Shown piece after piece: positions 51,969 to 62,060 of a stretch of DNA of 64,000 nt. The first letter of the stretch is position 1; every line of letters starts with the position of its first letter. The position numbers were made by a program, and so were the translations under genes. The notes beneath the pieces were generated by a model, which made no database searches, was not told the DNA's origin, and worked only from the letters and a program-made list of their open reading frames with translations. Source of the stretch: Thermoproteota archaeon. Its GTDB lineage: Archaea > Thermoproteota > Thermoprotei_A > Sulfolobales > NBVN01. The DNA is taken from contig JAUQPH010000005.1 of the NCBI GenBank assembly GCA_030550455.1, forward strand, positions 62,001 through 126,000. Reading direction: 5' to 3'.

Positions 51969-53376
51969 ATCGAGTCCCCTTCATTTTCTTTTCGAACCAC
52001 TCCGCGCATAGCTTGAGAGCTTTTACCGCCTCCTCTGGTGACTTAAAGTACGGCACTCTCAGTTTTTTCTCTACGATCCTCGCGTGCTTTTCTGTATACT
52101 CTCCTCCTGGAGCTACCAAAACCATGGGCTTAGTGGTCTTGTTGCGTATGTCCAGTAGCAACTCCACAAACTTATGTGGGTCAAACGCCGGAGACTGCAT
52201 TAGAGTAATTATCAATACGGAATCAACGTTGATGTCATTAACTACTAGGTCTATAGCTACTCTATACCTTTCCGGTGGCGCGTCTCCCAATATATCGATT
52301 GGGTTCAGTGTGGAAGCTGCTGAAGGCAGTGCTCTCCTCAAGCTTTCGATAGTTTCTTTCGATAACACAGCCATCTTTAGTCCTTCTGCCTCAACGGCGT
52401 CTACTGCCAATACTCCAGCTCCACCACCGTTTGTTACTATCGCGATGCTCCTACCCTTTGGAGGCTCAAACCACTCAAGAAGCTTTAGGACTCCGACCAT
52501 ATCGCTTATGCTGTCTACTGCTATAGCACCTGCCTGTTTCACCGCTTGGAGGAAAACCTCTGCTGAACTCGATAGTGCTCCAGTATGCGATACTGCGGCC
52601 TTAACTCCAGTCGGGGTTCTGCCTCCCTTAAGTACCACAACAGGCTTTCCAGCCATAACAGCCTTCCTCAAACTATTTAAGAACTCTCTTCCATCCTCAA
52701 CACCTTCAACATAGAGAGAAATTATCCTTGTTGTCTCATCGCGTGCTAGGTACTCTATGAGCTCCCACTCCTTTATGTCAGCAGCGTTTCCATAACTCAC
52801 GAACTTGCTCATCCCGATACCTGCTTCAGCTAGCCAATCTAGTAGAGCAGCTCCTAGAGCACCCGACTGAGAAAGAAACGCTACGCTACCTGGGCTTGGC
52901 TTAGACTGTCTATCGCTCGGATTAAAAATTGTGTCAACCCCCGTCCAAGCATCATAAACTCCAAGACAATTTGGACCTAACACTCGCATTCCACAGGTCC
53001 GAGCTTTCCTCACTAACTCTACCTCTAGTCTCGCTCCCTCTTCCCCCACCTCCTTAAAGCCAGCGCTTACTACTATAGAAACCCTAACCCCCAACTTACA
53101 AAGTTCTTCAATTGCCTTAGGTGTGCTAGCTGCTGGAATCGCCACAACAGCTAGGTCAGGACTCTTCGGTAACTCATTAACACCCTTATAGCACTTAAGA
53201 CCGAAAACTGTCTCGTATTTTACGTTAACCGGGTAGATCTCCCCTCTAAACTTCCCCAATAAGTTCTCCATTATGGCTCTACCAACAGTGCCGTGTTTCT
53301 CAGACGCCCCTATAACTGCTATCGACTTCGGCTTGAACAGCCTCTCTAGGTAACTTTGTTCCAGCTCGCACACCAC
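51961..53376 (-). CDS. acdA: ADP-forming acetyl/acyl-CoA synthetase, alpha subunit
   Basis: 471 aa. CoA-binding Rossmann domain at the N-terminus (AVIGASEKHGTVGRAIMENLL), RVLGPNCLGVYDAWTGVDTIFNP, the succinyl-CoA ligase-like domain with SQSGALGAALLDWLAEAGIG, and the phospho-His in KAAVSHTGALSSSAEVF near 265. Generates ATP from acyl-CoA and phosphate. No beta subunit gene is adjacent, so it must be elsewhere. The downstream PHP gene overlaps the stop. Confidence 0.93.
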   Translation of the reverse strand: MVCELEQSYLERLFKPKSIAVIGASEKHGTVGRAIMENLLGKFRGEIYPVNVKYETVFGLKCYKGVNELPKSPDLAVVAIPAASTPKAIEELCKLGVRVSIVVSAGFKEVGEEGARLEVELVRKARTCGMRVLGPNCLGVYDAWTGVDTIFNPSDRQSKPSPGSVAFLSQSGALGAALLDWLAEAGIGMSKFVSYGNAADIKEWELIEYLARDETTRIISLYVEGVEDGREFLNSLRKAVMAGKPVVVLKGGRTPTGVKAAVSHTGALSSSAEVFLQAVKQAGAIAVDSISDMVGVLKLLEWFEPPKGRSIAIVTNGGGAGVLAVDAVEAEGLKMAVLSKETIESLRRALPSAASTLNPIDILGDAPPERYRVAIDLVVNDINVDSVLIITLMQSPAFDPHKFVELLLDIRNKTTKPMVLVAPGGEYTEKHARIVEKKLRVPYFKSPEEAVKALKLCAEWFEKKMKGTRYS

Positions 53377-53441
53377 GAATTAGTGAACCAACGTATTTTA
53401 GTTTATAAAGAAGAAAGCCGAGGCGAACTGATTACCTCGCG

Positions 53442-54185
53442 CTAGCGGCTTAGCGTAAGATACTTGAAGATCTTATACTTATGTAAACCTAAGCTTTCGA
53501 TAGTTCTCTCCCAGTCTCCATCAACTGCGAATATTGCTACGAGTGCCACTGGTTGGGCCCCACCTTTTTTGACTAGAGTAAGAGCTGCTTCCAACAACTC
53601 CTTGTTGTTAAGAAGTAGAGTGGCTAAGATCACTCTTCCTTTCTTTGGGATGCAGCCCTTGCTTACAGCTATAAAGTCTAACTCCATAGAACTATCCCTA
53701 AAGTACTCTACGAGAGCTTCACCTAACGAAACAGACTTCGTAGTTACGCAAACATCTCCTCTAATCCAGTGCGCAATCACGGCACCTAAGACACCGGATT
53801 CTTCTGGGAAGGCTAGCACACCGTCGATGTTCTCTCCATTTAGAAGCTCTAGAGTCTCGAAAGCCACTAGGTCGAGAAAACCTATGTTCTTGACTATTGA
53901 CCAGATATCACTCAGGTCTTTAGCTTTCATGAAGTTCTTTTCGAAAGTGTTCTCTACAAGCTTCTTTTCCTTAATAATCTGTATGAGCCTCTTAGCTGTT
54001 CCTTCCTCAGGAGTAGTTAAGAAGTTAGTATATCGCCACAACATTTGGTAGGGTATCCCGAGTATTTCCTCTAGCTCCTTAAATGTATAAAAGTCCTTAA
54101 GTGCGGATAGAAGCTTCATAGTAAGTACCTTAACATCCCGCCTCAGTGGGTGAACTATCTCACTTAGCTCACTCATCGCAACCAT
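53442..54185 (-). CDS. HTH-PRTase-like regulator with degenerate PRPP loop
   Basis: 247 aa. Residues 25-75 form a helix-turn-helix (FKELEEILGIPYQMLWRYTNFL), as in GfcR/PurR-like archaeal regulators. The remainder has the phosphoribosyltransferase layout (VLAFPEESGVLGAVIAHWIRGDVCVTTKSVSLGE). The segment at the usual PRPP-loop position (RVILATLLLNNKELLEAALTLV) lacks the acidic pair and the T-G-x-T, so catalysis is unlikely; ligand sensing is the natural inference. The start could be ATG 54185 or 54176. Confidence 0.7.
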   Translation of the reverse strand: MVAMSELSEIVHPLRRDVKVLTMKLLSALKDFYTFKELEEILGIPYQMLWRYTNFLTTPEEGTAKRLIQIIKEKKLVENTFEKNFMKAKDLSDIWSIVKNIGFLDLVAFETLELLNGENIDGVLAFPEESGVLGAVIAHWIRGDVCVTTKSVSLGEALVEYFRDSSMELDFIAVSKGCIPKKGRVILATLLLNNKELLEAALTLVKKGGAQPVALVAIFAVDGDWERTIESLGLHKYKIFKYLTLSR

Positions 54186-54399
54186 CCTAGTACTAGAAAA
54201 AAGCTTAAAAACCTCAGTTAGAAGCGAACTAAGCTAACCGTTTACAGCTACAAGATACCTGAAGATTTACTACCTACGTAATTCAACCGTTCTCGAAAAA
54301 GTTGGAAATAGATAGTACATACTGAAGGATCTGACCACCCGCGTAAACCATTAATAGGAGACGAAGGTGAGTAGGTAAAGTAGCAAGTGGTGGGGGGTT

Positions 54400-54493
54400 T
54401 GGTAGCGGGGGGTGGATTTGAACCACCGACCTCGGGGTCTCACAGGGTTATTCCATATGAGCCCCGCGGGCTACCAGGCTACCCCACCCCGCT
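54400..54493 (-). tRNA. initiator tRNA-Met(CAT) with 17-base intron
   Basis: Acceptor AGCGGGG/CCCCGCT with the A1-U72 pair of archaeal initiators, discriminator A and encoded CCA (54400-54402). Anticodon stem CGGGG/CCCCG with consecutive G-C pairs, loop CTCATAA once the intron at 54439-54455 is removed (position 37/38). T arm GGTGG-TTCAAAT-CCACC. A palindromic AGCTTATAAGCT (54529-54540) upstream contains a TATA-like core, somewhat distant. Confidence 0.94.
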
Positions 54494-54600
54494 GTCTTGA
54501 CCCCCCATAAGCTTTAGTAGTAGTTTGAAGCTTATAAGCTCATGTCCCGCAACTTGAGTGAGTCTTATATCGCAACATTATATTTAAAGTTACCTGGCTC

Positions 54601-55941
54601 TTACTTAGATGATAAAGATCTTACTGCGTTATAGTACACTATCGGCATTAGCTTGAGGGACTCTATCTCTACGTACTCGTTGTCCCCATGCATGTTGCCT
54701 CCTCTTGGACCTATGTCTACAGCTTCGACACCTAGAGGCGTGAAGTACCTAGAATCGCTTGCCCCGGCCCCTTCTGCTAGATACGGTTTAACTCCTACTT
54801 CTTTAAGAGAGGCAATTATAGATTCGACGACCTTAGACCTTGGTGAAGTGTTCAGATAGCTACCTGCGTCAGTTCTAACGTCAATACTGGCATTGTACAG
54901 AGATTCGCTAATTACTTCCTTAAGTGACTCTACTACATCTTCTTTTAGAGACATCGCACGGATATCGAGCACTACCTTATGGTATCCGTTCGAAAAGCTA
55001 TAAACGTTTGGAGTGATCGAGACACCGTACTCACTATACGCTCTAGTTCTAATGGGAGTTTTTACAAGAGGTAGTAATGCTCTCACTAATTCGGTGAGTC
55101 CCTCATCTATTTCTGCGTCTTCTCCTCGAGGGTCTGGAATCACGTACTCGATTTCTACTTCTGGTGGAATCACGTTTGACTTTAAAAACGCTCCCTTAAT
55201 ACTCCTAACAAACGCGTTATTCTCTCTGATGAATACTGACGCTGACACTAGAGGGTGTGAATCGGCACCACCTATGAAGTAGGCTGCGTGAGCATGTTGA
55301 GATACAGGATAATATGCTGTAAACTTAGCTGTTCCAATTTTACCCTTTACTACGGTCTTTCTCGAAGGTACACGTACTTCCGCACTGAAGCTCTTTCTCC
55401 TCCTGACTATGGGAACCATGCCTACGCCATCCCCATTTATAAGGTATTTTGGAAGCATACCTTCGGACTTTAGTTTTTGAGAAACTACGAGAGCGCCATT
55501 ACTACCACCTACTTCCTCGTCTCCAGTAAAGGCAAACACGACTCCGCAGTTCAGTTGGTGACCTTTAAGTTTTTCGAGAGCTACGAGAATAGATACCACA
55601 TTAGATTTATCGTCTAGAGCTCCACGACCATAGGCCCTTCCATCGGTTACGGTGAGCTTAAATGGGTCATAACTCCACCTCTCAGGTACCGCTGGAACTG
55701 TGTCGTAATGTGCGAGAAGTCCTACGCAGGGGGGTTTCTGCCCTAAGTAGCCAAAGATGCTGTAGTAACCGCTTGATTCAATAATATCAGAGTAAATCCC
55801 GCGCTTACTTAACCACTCAAATATAAAATCCACTATTTCACGAGTGGGCTTCACCCCCCTGTTGGGGTCGTTTACCGTGTTATACGATACTAATGCGTCA
55901 AGCAACTTGATTATGTCAGACTCTGTAGCCAAGCTAAACAC
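54601..55941 (-). CDS. M20-family metallopeptidase (ArgE/DapE/succinyl-diaminopimelate desuccinylase-like)
   Basis: 446 aa. Metal site: LLAHYDTVPAVPERWSYDP (His-x-Asp), GRGALDDKSNVVSIL (bridging Asp), FTGDEEVGGSNGAL (catalytic Glu) and a late EGAGASDSRYF plus NMHGDNEYVEIESL (His). The middle part contains the dimerisation domain. The substrate (N-acyl amino acid or dipeptide) is undetermined. Confidence 0.9.
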   Translation of the reverse strand: MFSLATESDIIKLLDALVSYNTVNDPNRGVKPTREIVDFIFEWLSKRGIYSDIIESSGYYSIFGYLGQKPPCVGLLAHYDTVPAVPERWSYDPFKLTVTDGRAYGRGALDDKSNVVSILVALEKLKGHQLNCGVVFAFTGDEEVGGSNGALVVSQKLKSEGMLPKYLINGDGVGMVPIVRRRKSFSAEVRVPSRKTVVKGKIGTAKFTAYYPVSQHAHAAYFIGGADSHPLVSASVFIRENNAFVRSIKGAFLKSNVIPPEVEIEYVIPDPRGEDAEIDEGLTELVRALLPLVKTPIRTRAYSEYGVSITPNVYSFSNGYHKVVLDIRAMSLKEDVVESLKEVISESLYNASIDVRTDAGSYLNTSPRSKVVESIIASLKEVGVKPYLAEGAGASDSRYFTPLGVEAVDIGPRGGNMHGDNEYVEIESLKLMPIVYYNAVRSLSSK

Positions 55942-56193
55942 CGACCTATGCTGTACGTAAAGTTTAATAAGTCCGCATTAGCAAAGTGCCGGTCTGTCGT
56001 CCAAGCTCTCAGTTCCGCAAGTTCCTTGGTTTATCTGCCGCAAATACAGCATTCGGTACGATTTTGCGAGCTCGTGTAGGTATGTTGCTACGGGTCAAAA
56101 AGGTCTCACCCTGATCTAAAAGTACGACATAGGAGCTACGGTATTTCGCTAACCGTTTTTAATACACCACATAGTGCAGGTAATAGTAGGAGG
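55942..56193. promoter_or_regulatory. polB upstream region with TATA box
   Basis: TTTTTAATA (56156-56164) is a good TATA box centred about 34 bases ahead of the ATG, giving a short leader of some nine bases. The AGGAGG at 56188-56193 touches the ATG directly and is too close to act as a Shine-Dalgarno. The remainder of the region shows no other feature. Confidence 0.4.
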
Positions 56194-58863
56194 ATGGCTT
56201 CACAGAAGCATTTAAAAACTGAAAAAAGCGCACCTAGTCTAGAGGCTTACGCAGTAAAGAATGTAGTTAAAGACCTTGGGAACTATGTGGTTAAGGTAAG
56301 AATAAGCAAGAAGCACCCGAATAACAACTACTCAGCTAGCTCGATGCCGTATGAAGTATCCAATACCGTTCATAAAGCATACTTACTTGGGACATATTAC
56401 TCTGGCGAAGTCGGTAAGGCGTACATGAAGTTCTACTCAGAGGAAGAAAATAAAGTTTACGTAGTTTTTGACCCAACGGGACACAAACCGTACTTTCTTA
56501 CTGATTCAACACCAGAAGAGCTAGCTAGTAATAGGAAACTTGTTGAACACCCCTCCTTCGAGTCTTTTGAACTAGTGGAGAAGTTCGACTTACTCAGAAT
56601 GAGGCGTGTTTCGTTAACTAAAGTCGTAACTAAGGATCCTCTAGCCGTGAGAGAACTTAGAAATTACACAAGCAATGCTTATGAGGCTAAGATAAAGTAC
56701 CACCATAACTACACATATGACCTACAGCTTATACCCGGGATGCGCTACACTATAGCAAATGGTAAGATAGTTCGTATTAAAACTCCAGTAAGTGAGGGGA
56801 CTGTAGCTCTTGTATCAAGACTTACTGAGGGGTACCCACCTGAGAAGAAAGCTTTTTTCATGGAGTTCGCCGAGCTTTTCGAAGAAAAACCTCCGGAGCC
56901 GAGGATCTTAGCGATCGACATAGAGGTATATACCCCCATCGAGACCCGTGTTCCAAACCCGGAGGAAGCTAACTACCCAATAATAAGCGTAGCTTTAGCT
57001 GGTTCTGACGGTCTCAGAAAGGTATTGGTCCTCTCTCGACAGGTGGAGTTTGGCGATATAAACGCCATACCTAAAGATTGTGCCATAGAGCTGCTGGATA
57101 GCGAGAAGTCCTTACTTCTAGAGCTTTTTAGAATAGTTGAATCGTATAACGTGGTTCTAACTTTTAATGGTGACTCATTCGACCTACCATACTTAATCAA
57201 TAGAGCTCTAGCTTTGGGAATCGAGAGATCAGTAATTCCTTTTGAAGTCGTTGAAGACTACGTGACGCTAAGACATGGTGCCCACGTTGACCTCTTTAGA
57301 TTTTTTGATATAGAAGCGATACAGAATTATGCTTTTGGCTCTGCGTATAAAGAAAAGACCTTAGATGCTATAGCGCGAGCCCTTCTGGGAGAGTCGAAAG
57401 TCGAAATAGAAGTAAGTGTCTCTTCTCTTACTCTATGTGATCTAGTGAGGTACAACATGAGGGACGCAGAACTCACGCTAAAACTCGTCACTTTCAACAA
57501 CAACTTAGTTTGGAAGCTTATAGTTCTGATAATGCGTATATCCAAACTGGGTTTAGAGGAGGTTACAAGAAGAAAGGTTTCAGCGTGGATAAAGAGTCTA
57601 CTTTTCTGGGAACATAGAAGGAGGGGGTACCTCATACCTAACCAATCAGACATTCTGTCACTCAAAGGCGAGGTCAAGACTACGTCCAAGCTGGGAAAAA
57701 GGTTTGCTGGAGCTATAGTCATAGAGCCTATATCGGGAGTTTACTTTAACGTCACCGTACTGGATTTCGCGTCTCTATACCCGTCTATAATGGTAGTGTG
57801 GAACTTAAGTTACGAAACTATAGACCCACCGCCGGGTCTTTGTAAAAAGCTTGCTGACGTAAAAGACGAATCAGGCAACGTCATTCATAGAGTATGCCTA
57901 GATTTTGAGGGTATAACATCCCAAACTATATCTATATTGAGAGAATTTAGAGTAAAGGTGTACAAGAAGTTAGCCAAAGACAAGAACCTTTCCGAAGAGA
58001 TGAGAGGTTGGTATGACGTAGTTCAATCAGCAATGAAGGTATTTATTAACGCCAGCTATGGTGTCTTTGGTCACGTAAGCTTCCCCTTTTACACACCAGC
58101 ATTAGCAGAATCTGTAACTGCTATAGGTAGACACGTCATTACATCTACTCTGGAGATAGCTTCCAGGCATGGTTTAAAAGTACTTTACGGGGACACTGAC
58201 TCCCTCTTTATCTGGAATCCCGACCGAGACGCTCTCGAGAGCTTAGTTAAAGAAGTTTCAGACAGATTTAAACTAGAAATTGAAGTAGACAAAACGTATA
58301 GGCACATAGCTTTTGCTCTTAAAAAGAACTACGTTGGTGTTAAAGAAGGTGGGGGAGTCGATGTTAAAGGTCTTATGGGGAAGAAGCGGAATGTTCCTGA
58401 AATAGTTAAAAACACTTTCAACCAAGTTGTCGAAGTATTAAAGACTATTGAACCGAACGTAGGCTCTATAGAGGCTGTCAAAGAGAAAGTCAAAGAATCT
58501 GTTAGAACTCTTTATGTTAAACTTAAGAATAGGGATCTCTCGCTCGAGGATGTGGCTTACAGCAACGAATTAAGCAAAGACTTAAGTGAATATAAGTCAG
58601 AAGGACCTCACGTAAAGGCCGCGAAAATGTTGTTAGCTTACAACAGGCAGATTAGGTCGGGTGACGTGATATACTATGTGAAGGTTAAAGGTAAAGAAAA
58701 GGTTAAGCCGATCCAGCTTGCTAGAATAGACGAAATAGATATAAATGAGTATATGGAGGACGCTAGGTCTACTTTAGAGCAGTTACTGATTCCATTAAGT
58801 ATCTCCTGGGATGAAGTAGCAGGGGCTCTCCCCTTAGATGTTTATATCAGGGGCACGCGCTAA
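56194..58863 (+). CDS. polB: DNA-directed DNA polymerase, family B (PolB1-like)
   Basis: 889 aa replicative-type polymerase. Exonuclease motifs: ILAIDIEVYTP (Exo I), LTFNGDSFDLPYLINRA (Exo II) and RYNMRDAELTLKL (Exo III). Polymerase motifs: VLDFASLYPSIMVVWN (A), KVFINASYGVFGH (B) and VLYGDTDSLFIW (C). All catalytic acidic residues are intact, so it should polymerise and proofread. Length and N-terminal layout resemble crenarchaeal PolB1. A single gene, transcribed rightward from its own promoter. Confidence 0.96.
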   Translation: MASQKHLKTEKSAPSLEAYAVKNVVKDLGNYVVKVRISKKHPNNNYSASSMPYEVSNTVHKAYLLGTYYSGEVGKAYMKFYSEEENKVYVVFDPTGHKPYFLTDSTPEELASNRKLVEHPSFESFELVEKFDLLRMRRVSLTKVVTKDPLAVRELRNYTSNAYEAKIKYHHNYTYDLQLIPGMRYTIANGKIVRIKTPVSEGTVALVSRLTEGYPPEKKAFFMEFAELFEEKPPEPRILAIDIEVYTPIETRVPNPEEANYPIISVALAGSDGLRKVLVLSRQVEFGDINAIPKDCAIELLDSEKSLLLELFRIVESYNVVLTFNGDSFDLPYLINRALALGIERSVIPFEVVEDYVTLRHGAHVDLFRFFDIEAIQNYAFGSAYKEKTLDAIARALLGESKVEIEVSVSSLTLCDLVRYNMRDAELTLKLVTFNNNLVWKLIVLIMRISKLGLEEVTRRKVSAWIKSLLFWEHRRRGYLIPNQSDILSLKGEVKTTSKLGKRFAGAIVIEPISGVYFNVTVLDFASLYPSIMVVWNLSYETIDPPPGLCKKLADVKDESGNVIHRVCLDFEGITSQTISILREFRVKVYKKLAKDKNLSEEMRGWYDVVQSAMKVFINASYGVFGHVSFPFYTPALAESVTAIGRHVITSTLEIASRHGLKVLYGDTDSLFIWNPDRDALESLVKEVSDRFKLEIEVDKTYRHIAFALKKNYVGVKEGGGVDVKGLMGKKRNVPEIVKNTFNQVVEVLKTIEPNVGSIEAVKEKVKESVRTLYVKLKNRDLSLEDVAYSNELSKDLSEYKSEGPHVKAAKMLLAYNRQIRSGDVIYYVKVKGKEKVKPIQLARIDEIDINEYMEDARSTLEQLLIPLSISWDEVAGALPLDVYIRGTR

Positions 58864-58991
58864 CCGAGCTCTCTAAGCTAAGAGTTTTCATTAATTATTT
58901 GTTAACTAGGCTAATGTAGTTCTCAGGGTTCTCCACATATGTCCCTTGCTGCAGTAGCATAATAAAGCGACAAAATATCGATATCCTGAGG

Positions 58992-59435
58992 GTGGGAGAC
59001 GTGAGCGAGTCGCGATTCTACTTAAGGGTTGCCGAAGACTTCCTAACTCAAGCGCGAAAGGCTCTAAACCTTGGTATTACTTCCCTTAGTGCTTTAAGCC
59101 TGGTATTAGCTGTAAAAAACTCTGCTCTTTCTATTATATCTTGCTTTAAACCGCCTCTTGTTATGGAAGATGTAGTTATCGAGCTCAAGTTCCTAAATGA
59201 AGAACACCTCAGCGCTTTCGAAAACTTAAGGCAGCGTCTCGAAGAGTTTACAGAGATCTCTCAATACATAATCTACACTTACCTCAACGTGCTAATGCAT
59301 GGAGACTTTGCTACCGGTAAGACCCCTTCAGAGGTTTTGTCGCTAGAAGAGCTCTCCGACCTAGTAGAGATATCCGAGAAAGCTGTAAGAATCGCTGAAT
59401 GGCTTATAGAAGTACTACACTGCTCTCAACAATAA
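58992..59435 (+). CDS. HEPN-like helical protein
   Basis: 147 aa, almost entirely helical: SRFYLRVAEDFLTQARKALNLG, LSLVLAVKNSALSIIS, a central stretch, then ISQYIIYTYLNVLMHGDF and a C-terminal helix. The first two helices resemble HEPN domains, and LMHGD falls where HEPN proteins have their R/H-D site, but the catalytic R-x4-H motif is not evident. Precedes the MoxR gene with a gap of about 220 bases, so it is not clearly in the same operon. Confidence 0.5.
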   Translation: MGDVSESRFYLRVAEDFLTQARKALNLGITSLSALSLVLAVKNSALSIISCFKPPLVMEDVVIELKFLNEEHLSAFENLRQRLEEFTEISQYIIYTYLNVLMHGDFATGKTPSEVLSLEELSDLVEISEKAVRIAEWLIEVLHCSQQ

Positions 59436-59658
59436 ACCAACCTTCTCTCCACGATTGAGGATTTCCTCGGGTGGTTCAATCATCTTTACTTCTCCTATGT
59501 TGGCGTTTCATCTACGAACTACCAAGAGTAAGACTTGACTCTCCAAATACTCGTTTTGGAACTCCATGAAATTGAGTCGGAAATATCTAAATATAAGGGT
59601 TAAGTAGTTTTGCACTTGGGTGCGATAGATAATTTCAGCAGGCAAACTATCGATTCTC

Positions 59659-60783
59659 TTGAACAAACTAGTGGAACCGTTCACCGGTAGAGATGAGGAG
59701 GGGAGAGTGATAGTATTAACTCTCTTATCTAGAGAGCACGCTGTGCTGATCGGTGAGCCTGGCACAGCTAAGTCAGCTATGATTAGAAGAGTTAGCGAAC
59801 TACTGAACGCTAAGTTCTTTTCCTACCTACTGACTAGATTTACAGAACCTTCAGAACTCTTTGGTCCAATAGACATAAAAGCTCTAGAAGAAGGAAAATA
59901 CGTTAGAATAACGTCTGGAAAGCTTCCTTCAGCCGAGATAGCGTTCTTAGACGAGATTTTTAAAGCTAATTCAGCCATACTAAACGCTCTAAATACTCTT
60001 CTTCAAGAAAGAGTACTTTACGATGGTTATAGCGAGATAGCCGTCCCACTCTGGTCTCTCTTTGGGGCTAGCAACGAGGTACCGGAAGAAGCAGAGCTTT
60101 TAGCTTTCTACGATAGGTTTCTCATTAGGCATTTCGTTAGGCCGGTGCCCGAAAATCTTTGGAAAGACCTGCTGGACAAATCCTGGGCTATTGAGAGAAG
60201 TACATACTATAGCGAAGGAAAGAGATCAGAGGTAGTAATGGATATGAAAGAGCTGAAGAAACTCCATGAAGCCGTACTCGAAGTTGACTTAGAACCGATA
60301 AAGCATAAAGTAACCAAGCTTTTTGCAGCATTTGAGAGCAGGGGGATACACATAAGTGATAGAAGGAAAGGTAAGGCCTTGAAGGTTATAGCGTCAAGCG
60401 CTTTACTAGATGGAAGAAGCAGGGCTCAAGAGCAAGACCTTTTAGTTCTAAAGTACTTAGTACCGCGAGATTGGGATGAGTTGGAGAAAGTCAACACTAT
60501 ATTGTCCGAGGAGTTAAAGACTCCATATAGGTACTTAAGGGAGTTAAACGAGATAAAGACAAATCTTCAGGAACTTCTCAACTATGTAGTGAGCCTTCAA
60601 CCTGTCGAATCTAAGTATGTTGACTACAGATTTAAGCAGATATTGAGAGATATAGAGCTAACACGCGAGAGAGTAGCAGCAATAGCTATAGAGTCTCAAG
60701 ACCACACAGTTCAAAGAGCTGTAGAAGAAGTTCTCGACGTTATAGAGCAGATAGCGTCTATAATCAGAAAGAGGCTTCCTTAG
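59659..60783 (+). CDS. MoxR/RavA-family AAA+ ATPase
   Basis: 374 aa. Walker A LIGEPGTAKSAMIR near 35, Walker B AEIAFLDEIFKANSAILNALNTLLQER (Asp-Glu), sensor LFGASNEVPE and a lid with sensor 2 region. It starts with TTG and FTGRDEEGRVIVL, the normal start of this family. Partner of the VWA protein two bases downstream; such pairs act as chaperones for metalloenzymes or membrane complexes. A TATA-like AAATATAAG around 59589-59597 precedes it. Confidence 0.93.
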   Translation: MNKLVEPFTGRDEEGRVIVLTLLSREHAVLIGEPGTAKSAMIRRVSELLNAKFFSYLLTRFTEPSELFGPIDIKALEEGKYVRITSGKLPSAEIAFLDEIFKANSAILNALNTLLQERVLYDGYSEIAVPLWSLFGASNEVPEEAELLAFYDRFLIRHFVRPVPENLWKDLLDKSWAIERSTYYSEGKRSEVVMDMKELKKLHEAVLEVDLEPIKHKVTKLFAAFESRGIHISDRRKGKALKVIASSALLDGRSRAQEQDLLVLKYLVPRDWDELEKVNTILSEELKTPYRYLRELNEIKTNLQELLNYVVSLQPVESKYVDYRFKQILRDIELTRERVAAIAIESQDHTVQRAVEEVLDVIEQIASIIRKRLP

Positions 60784-60785
60784 AC

Positions 60786-62060
60786 ATGCCTAGCGTCCTC
60801 AAAGGAGTTGATCCTCGTGACCCAGTAGCCCATTATAGAGGCGAGAAAGTTCTCCAAATAGTTAAGAAGGTCTTTGGTAAAGCTAGGATCGTAGATCAAG
60901 CTTTTGCTGTAGATAGCTACTACGTTCTTTACTTACCACACCCTTTACTTAAAGATGTTAGTGATATCCCTAGAGAGCTCTCTAGAAACTATGTATTCTT
61001 TAAGACTCTACTCGAGTCCGAGGAGTTCGCAAAAATCCGTTATAGCACTATTGGAGACTCTACTCTCAGCGTTCTAGTAGCATCACTGATAGCCACAGAG
61101 CTTGAGAAGTCTGTAGAGCAACTTCAACAGCTCTCAGGTGGTGGCTCCGAGCAGGGAGAGCTCAGCGATGAAGAGGCTAAGAACATAGCTGAATCTCTAA
61201 GCAAAAAAATTTCAGAAACCGTAAACTCAATGAAATCCATAAAGAAGTTGATGAGCTTTGGAAGCGAGCCAGGAACAGGGTCCGTTTTCGACCTCGAGGA
61301 AGAGGGTGAAGAAATAATAAGACTCGCCCAACTGGCTGATATCAAGGCTATCCTAGAGCTACTTAGCAAGATACCCAATATTTCAGGAAAGCTACTTAAA
61401 CCCTATGAGAGGTATAGTAGAGGCGAAATAAGGGGGTTTGAAATAGGTGGTGACTTAGAAAGAGTGCACCCATCCGAGATCGCCATGCCTAAGATGCTCT
61501 TCAGGTTAAAGCTGGCTGAAGATAAACTCCTTCTCTACGATAAAGTGCTACCGAAACTTCTCGGTCCCGTGTACGCGCTTATCGATAAATCAGGTAGTAT
61601 GGAGGGAGAAAAAATAATTTGGGCTAAAGCAACTCTGCTGGCTCTCCTCATGAGGAGTAGAAAAGATAGTCGAGACTTTTACTTAAGGTTTTTTGACGGA
61701 GTCCCACACCAGCTCGTTAAGGTTAGTAGGAGAATGAAGTCTCACGAATTTGTGGAGCTTCTAAAATACCTTGCTAGAGTAAAGAGCGGTGGTGGAACGG
61801 ATATAACTAAGGCGGTAATCTCCGCCTGTGACGATATATCTGGTGGAACTACTAAAGAAGTATCTGATATAGTGTTAATTACTGATGGAGAAGACAGAAT
61901 TGCTTCGTCCGCTTTAAGCAAGAGACTTAAGGACGTCAATTGCCGTCTTCATACGGTAATGATTATGGGTGACAATAGGGATCTAAAGAAAATAAGTTAT
62001 AGGTATCTAAGGGCTATCAAGCTGTCTTACAAAGAGATAATACAGATCATCAGCTTTTAA
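60786..62060 (+). CDS. VWA-domain protein (CoxE/ViaA-like)
   Basis: 424 aa. The C-terminal 180 residues form a von Willebrand A domain with intact MIDAS: YALIDKSGSMEG (DxSxS), SGGGTDITKAV (Thr) and VLITDGEDR (Asp). The N-terminal 240 residues are helical and include EQGELSDEEAKNIAESLSKKISE. Two bases separate it from the MoxR gene, showing one operon. The stop lies in a hairpin that could terminate transcription. Confidence 0.93.
   Translation: MPSVLKGVDPRDPVAHYRGEKVLQIVKKVFGKARIVDQAFAVDSYYVLYLPHPLLKDVSDIPRELSRNYVFFKTLLESEEFAKIRYSTIGDSTLSVLVASLIATELEKSVEQLQQLSGGGSEQGELSDEEAKNIAESLSKKISETVNSMKSIKKLMSFGSEPGTGSVFDLEEEGEEIIRLAQLADIKAILELLSKIPNISGKLLKPYERYSRGEIRGFEIGGDLERVHPSEIAMPKMLFRLKLAEDKLLLYDKVLPKLLGPVYALIDKSGSMEGEKIIWAKATLLALLMRSRKDSRDFYLRFFDGVPHQLVKVSRRMKSHEFVELLKYLARVKSGGGTDITKAVISACDDISGGTTKEVSDIVLITDGEDRIASSALSKRLKDVNCRLHTVMIMGDNRDLKKISYRYLRAIKLSYKEIIQIISF

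Noticed and set aside
59616-59690. Alternate 24-codon frame before the MoxR start, suggesting a frameshift
   Set aside because: The MoxR start at TTG already matches the family N-terminus, so no missing segment needs explaining.
58992-62060. HEPN plus MoxR plus VWA as an antiviral system
   Set aside because: The HEPN active site is not evident, the gap before MoxR is over 200 bases, and MoxR/VWA pairs are common housekeeping chaperones.
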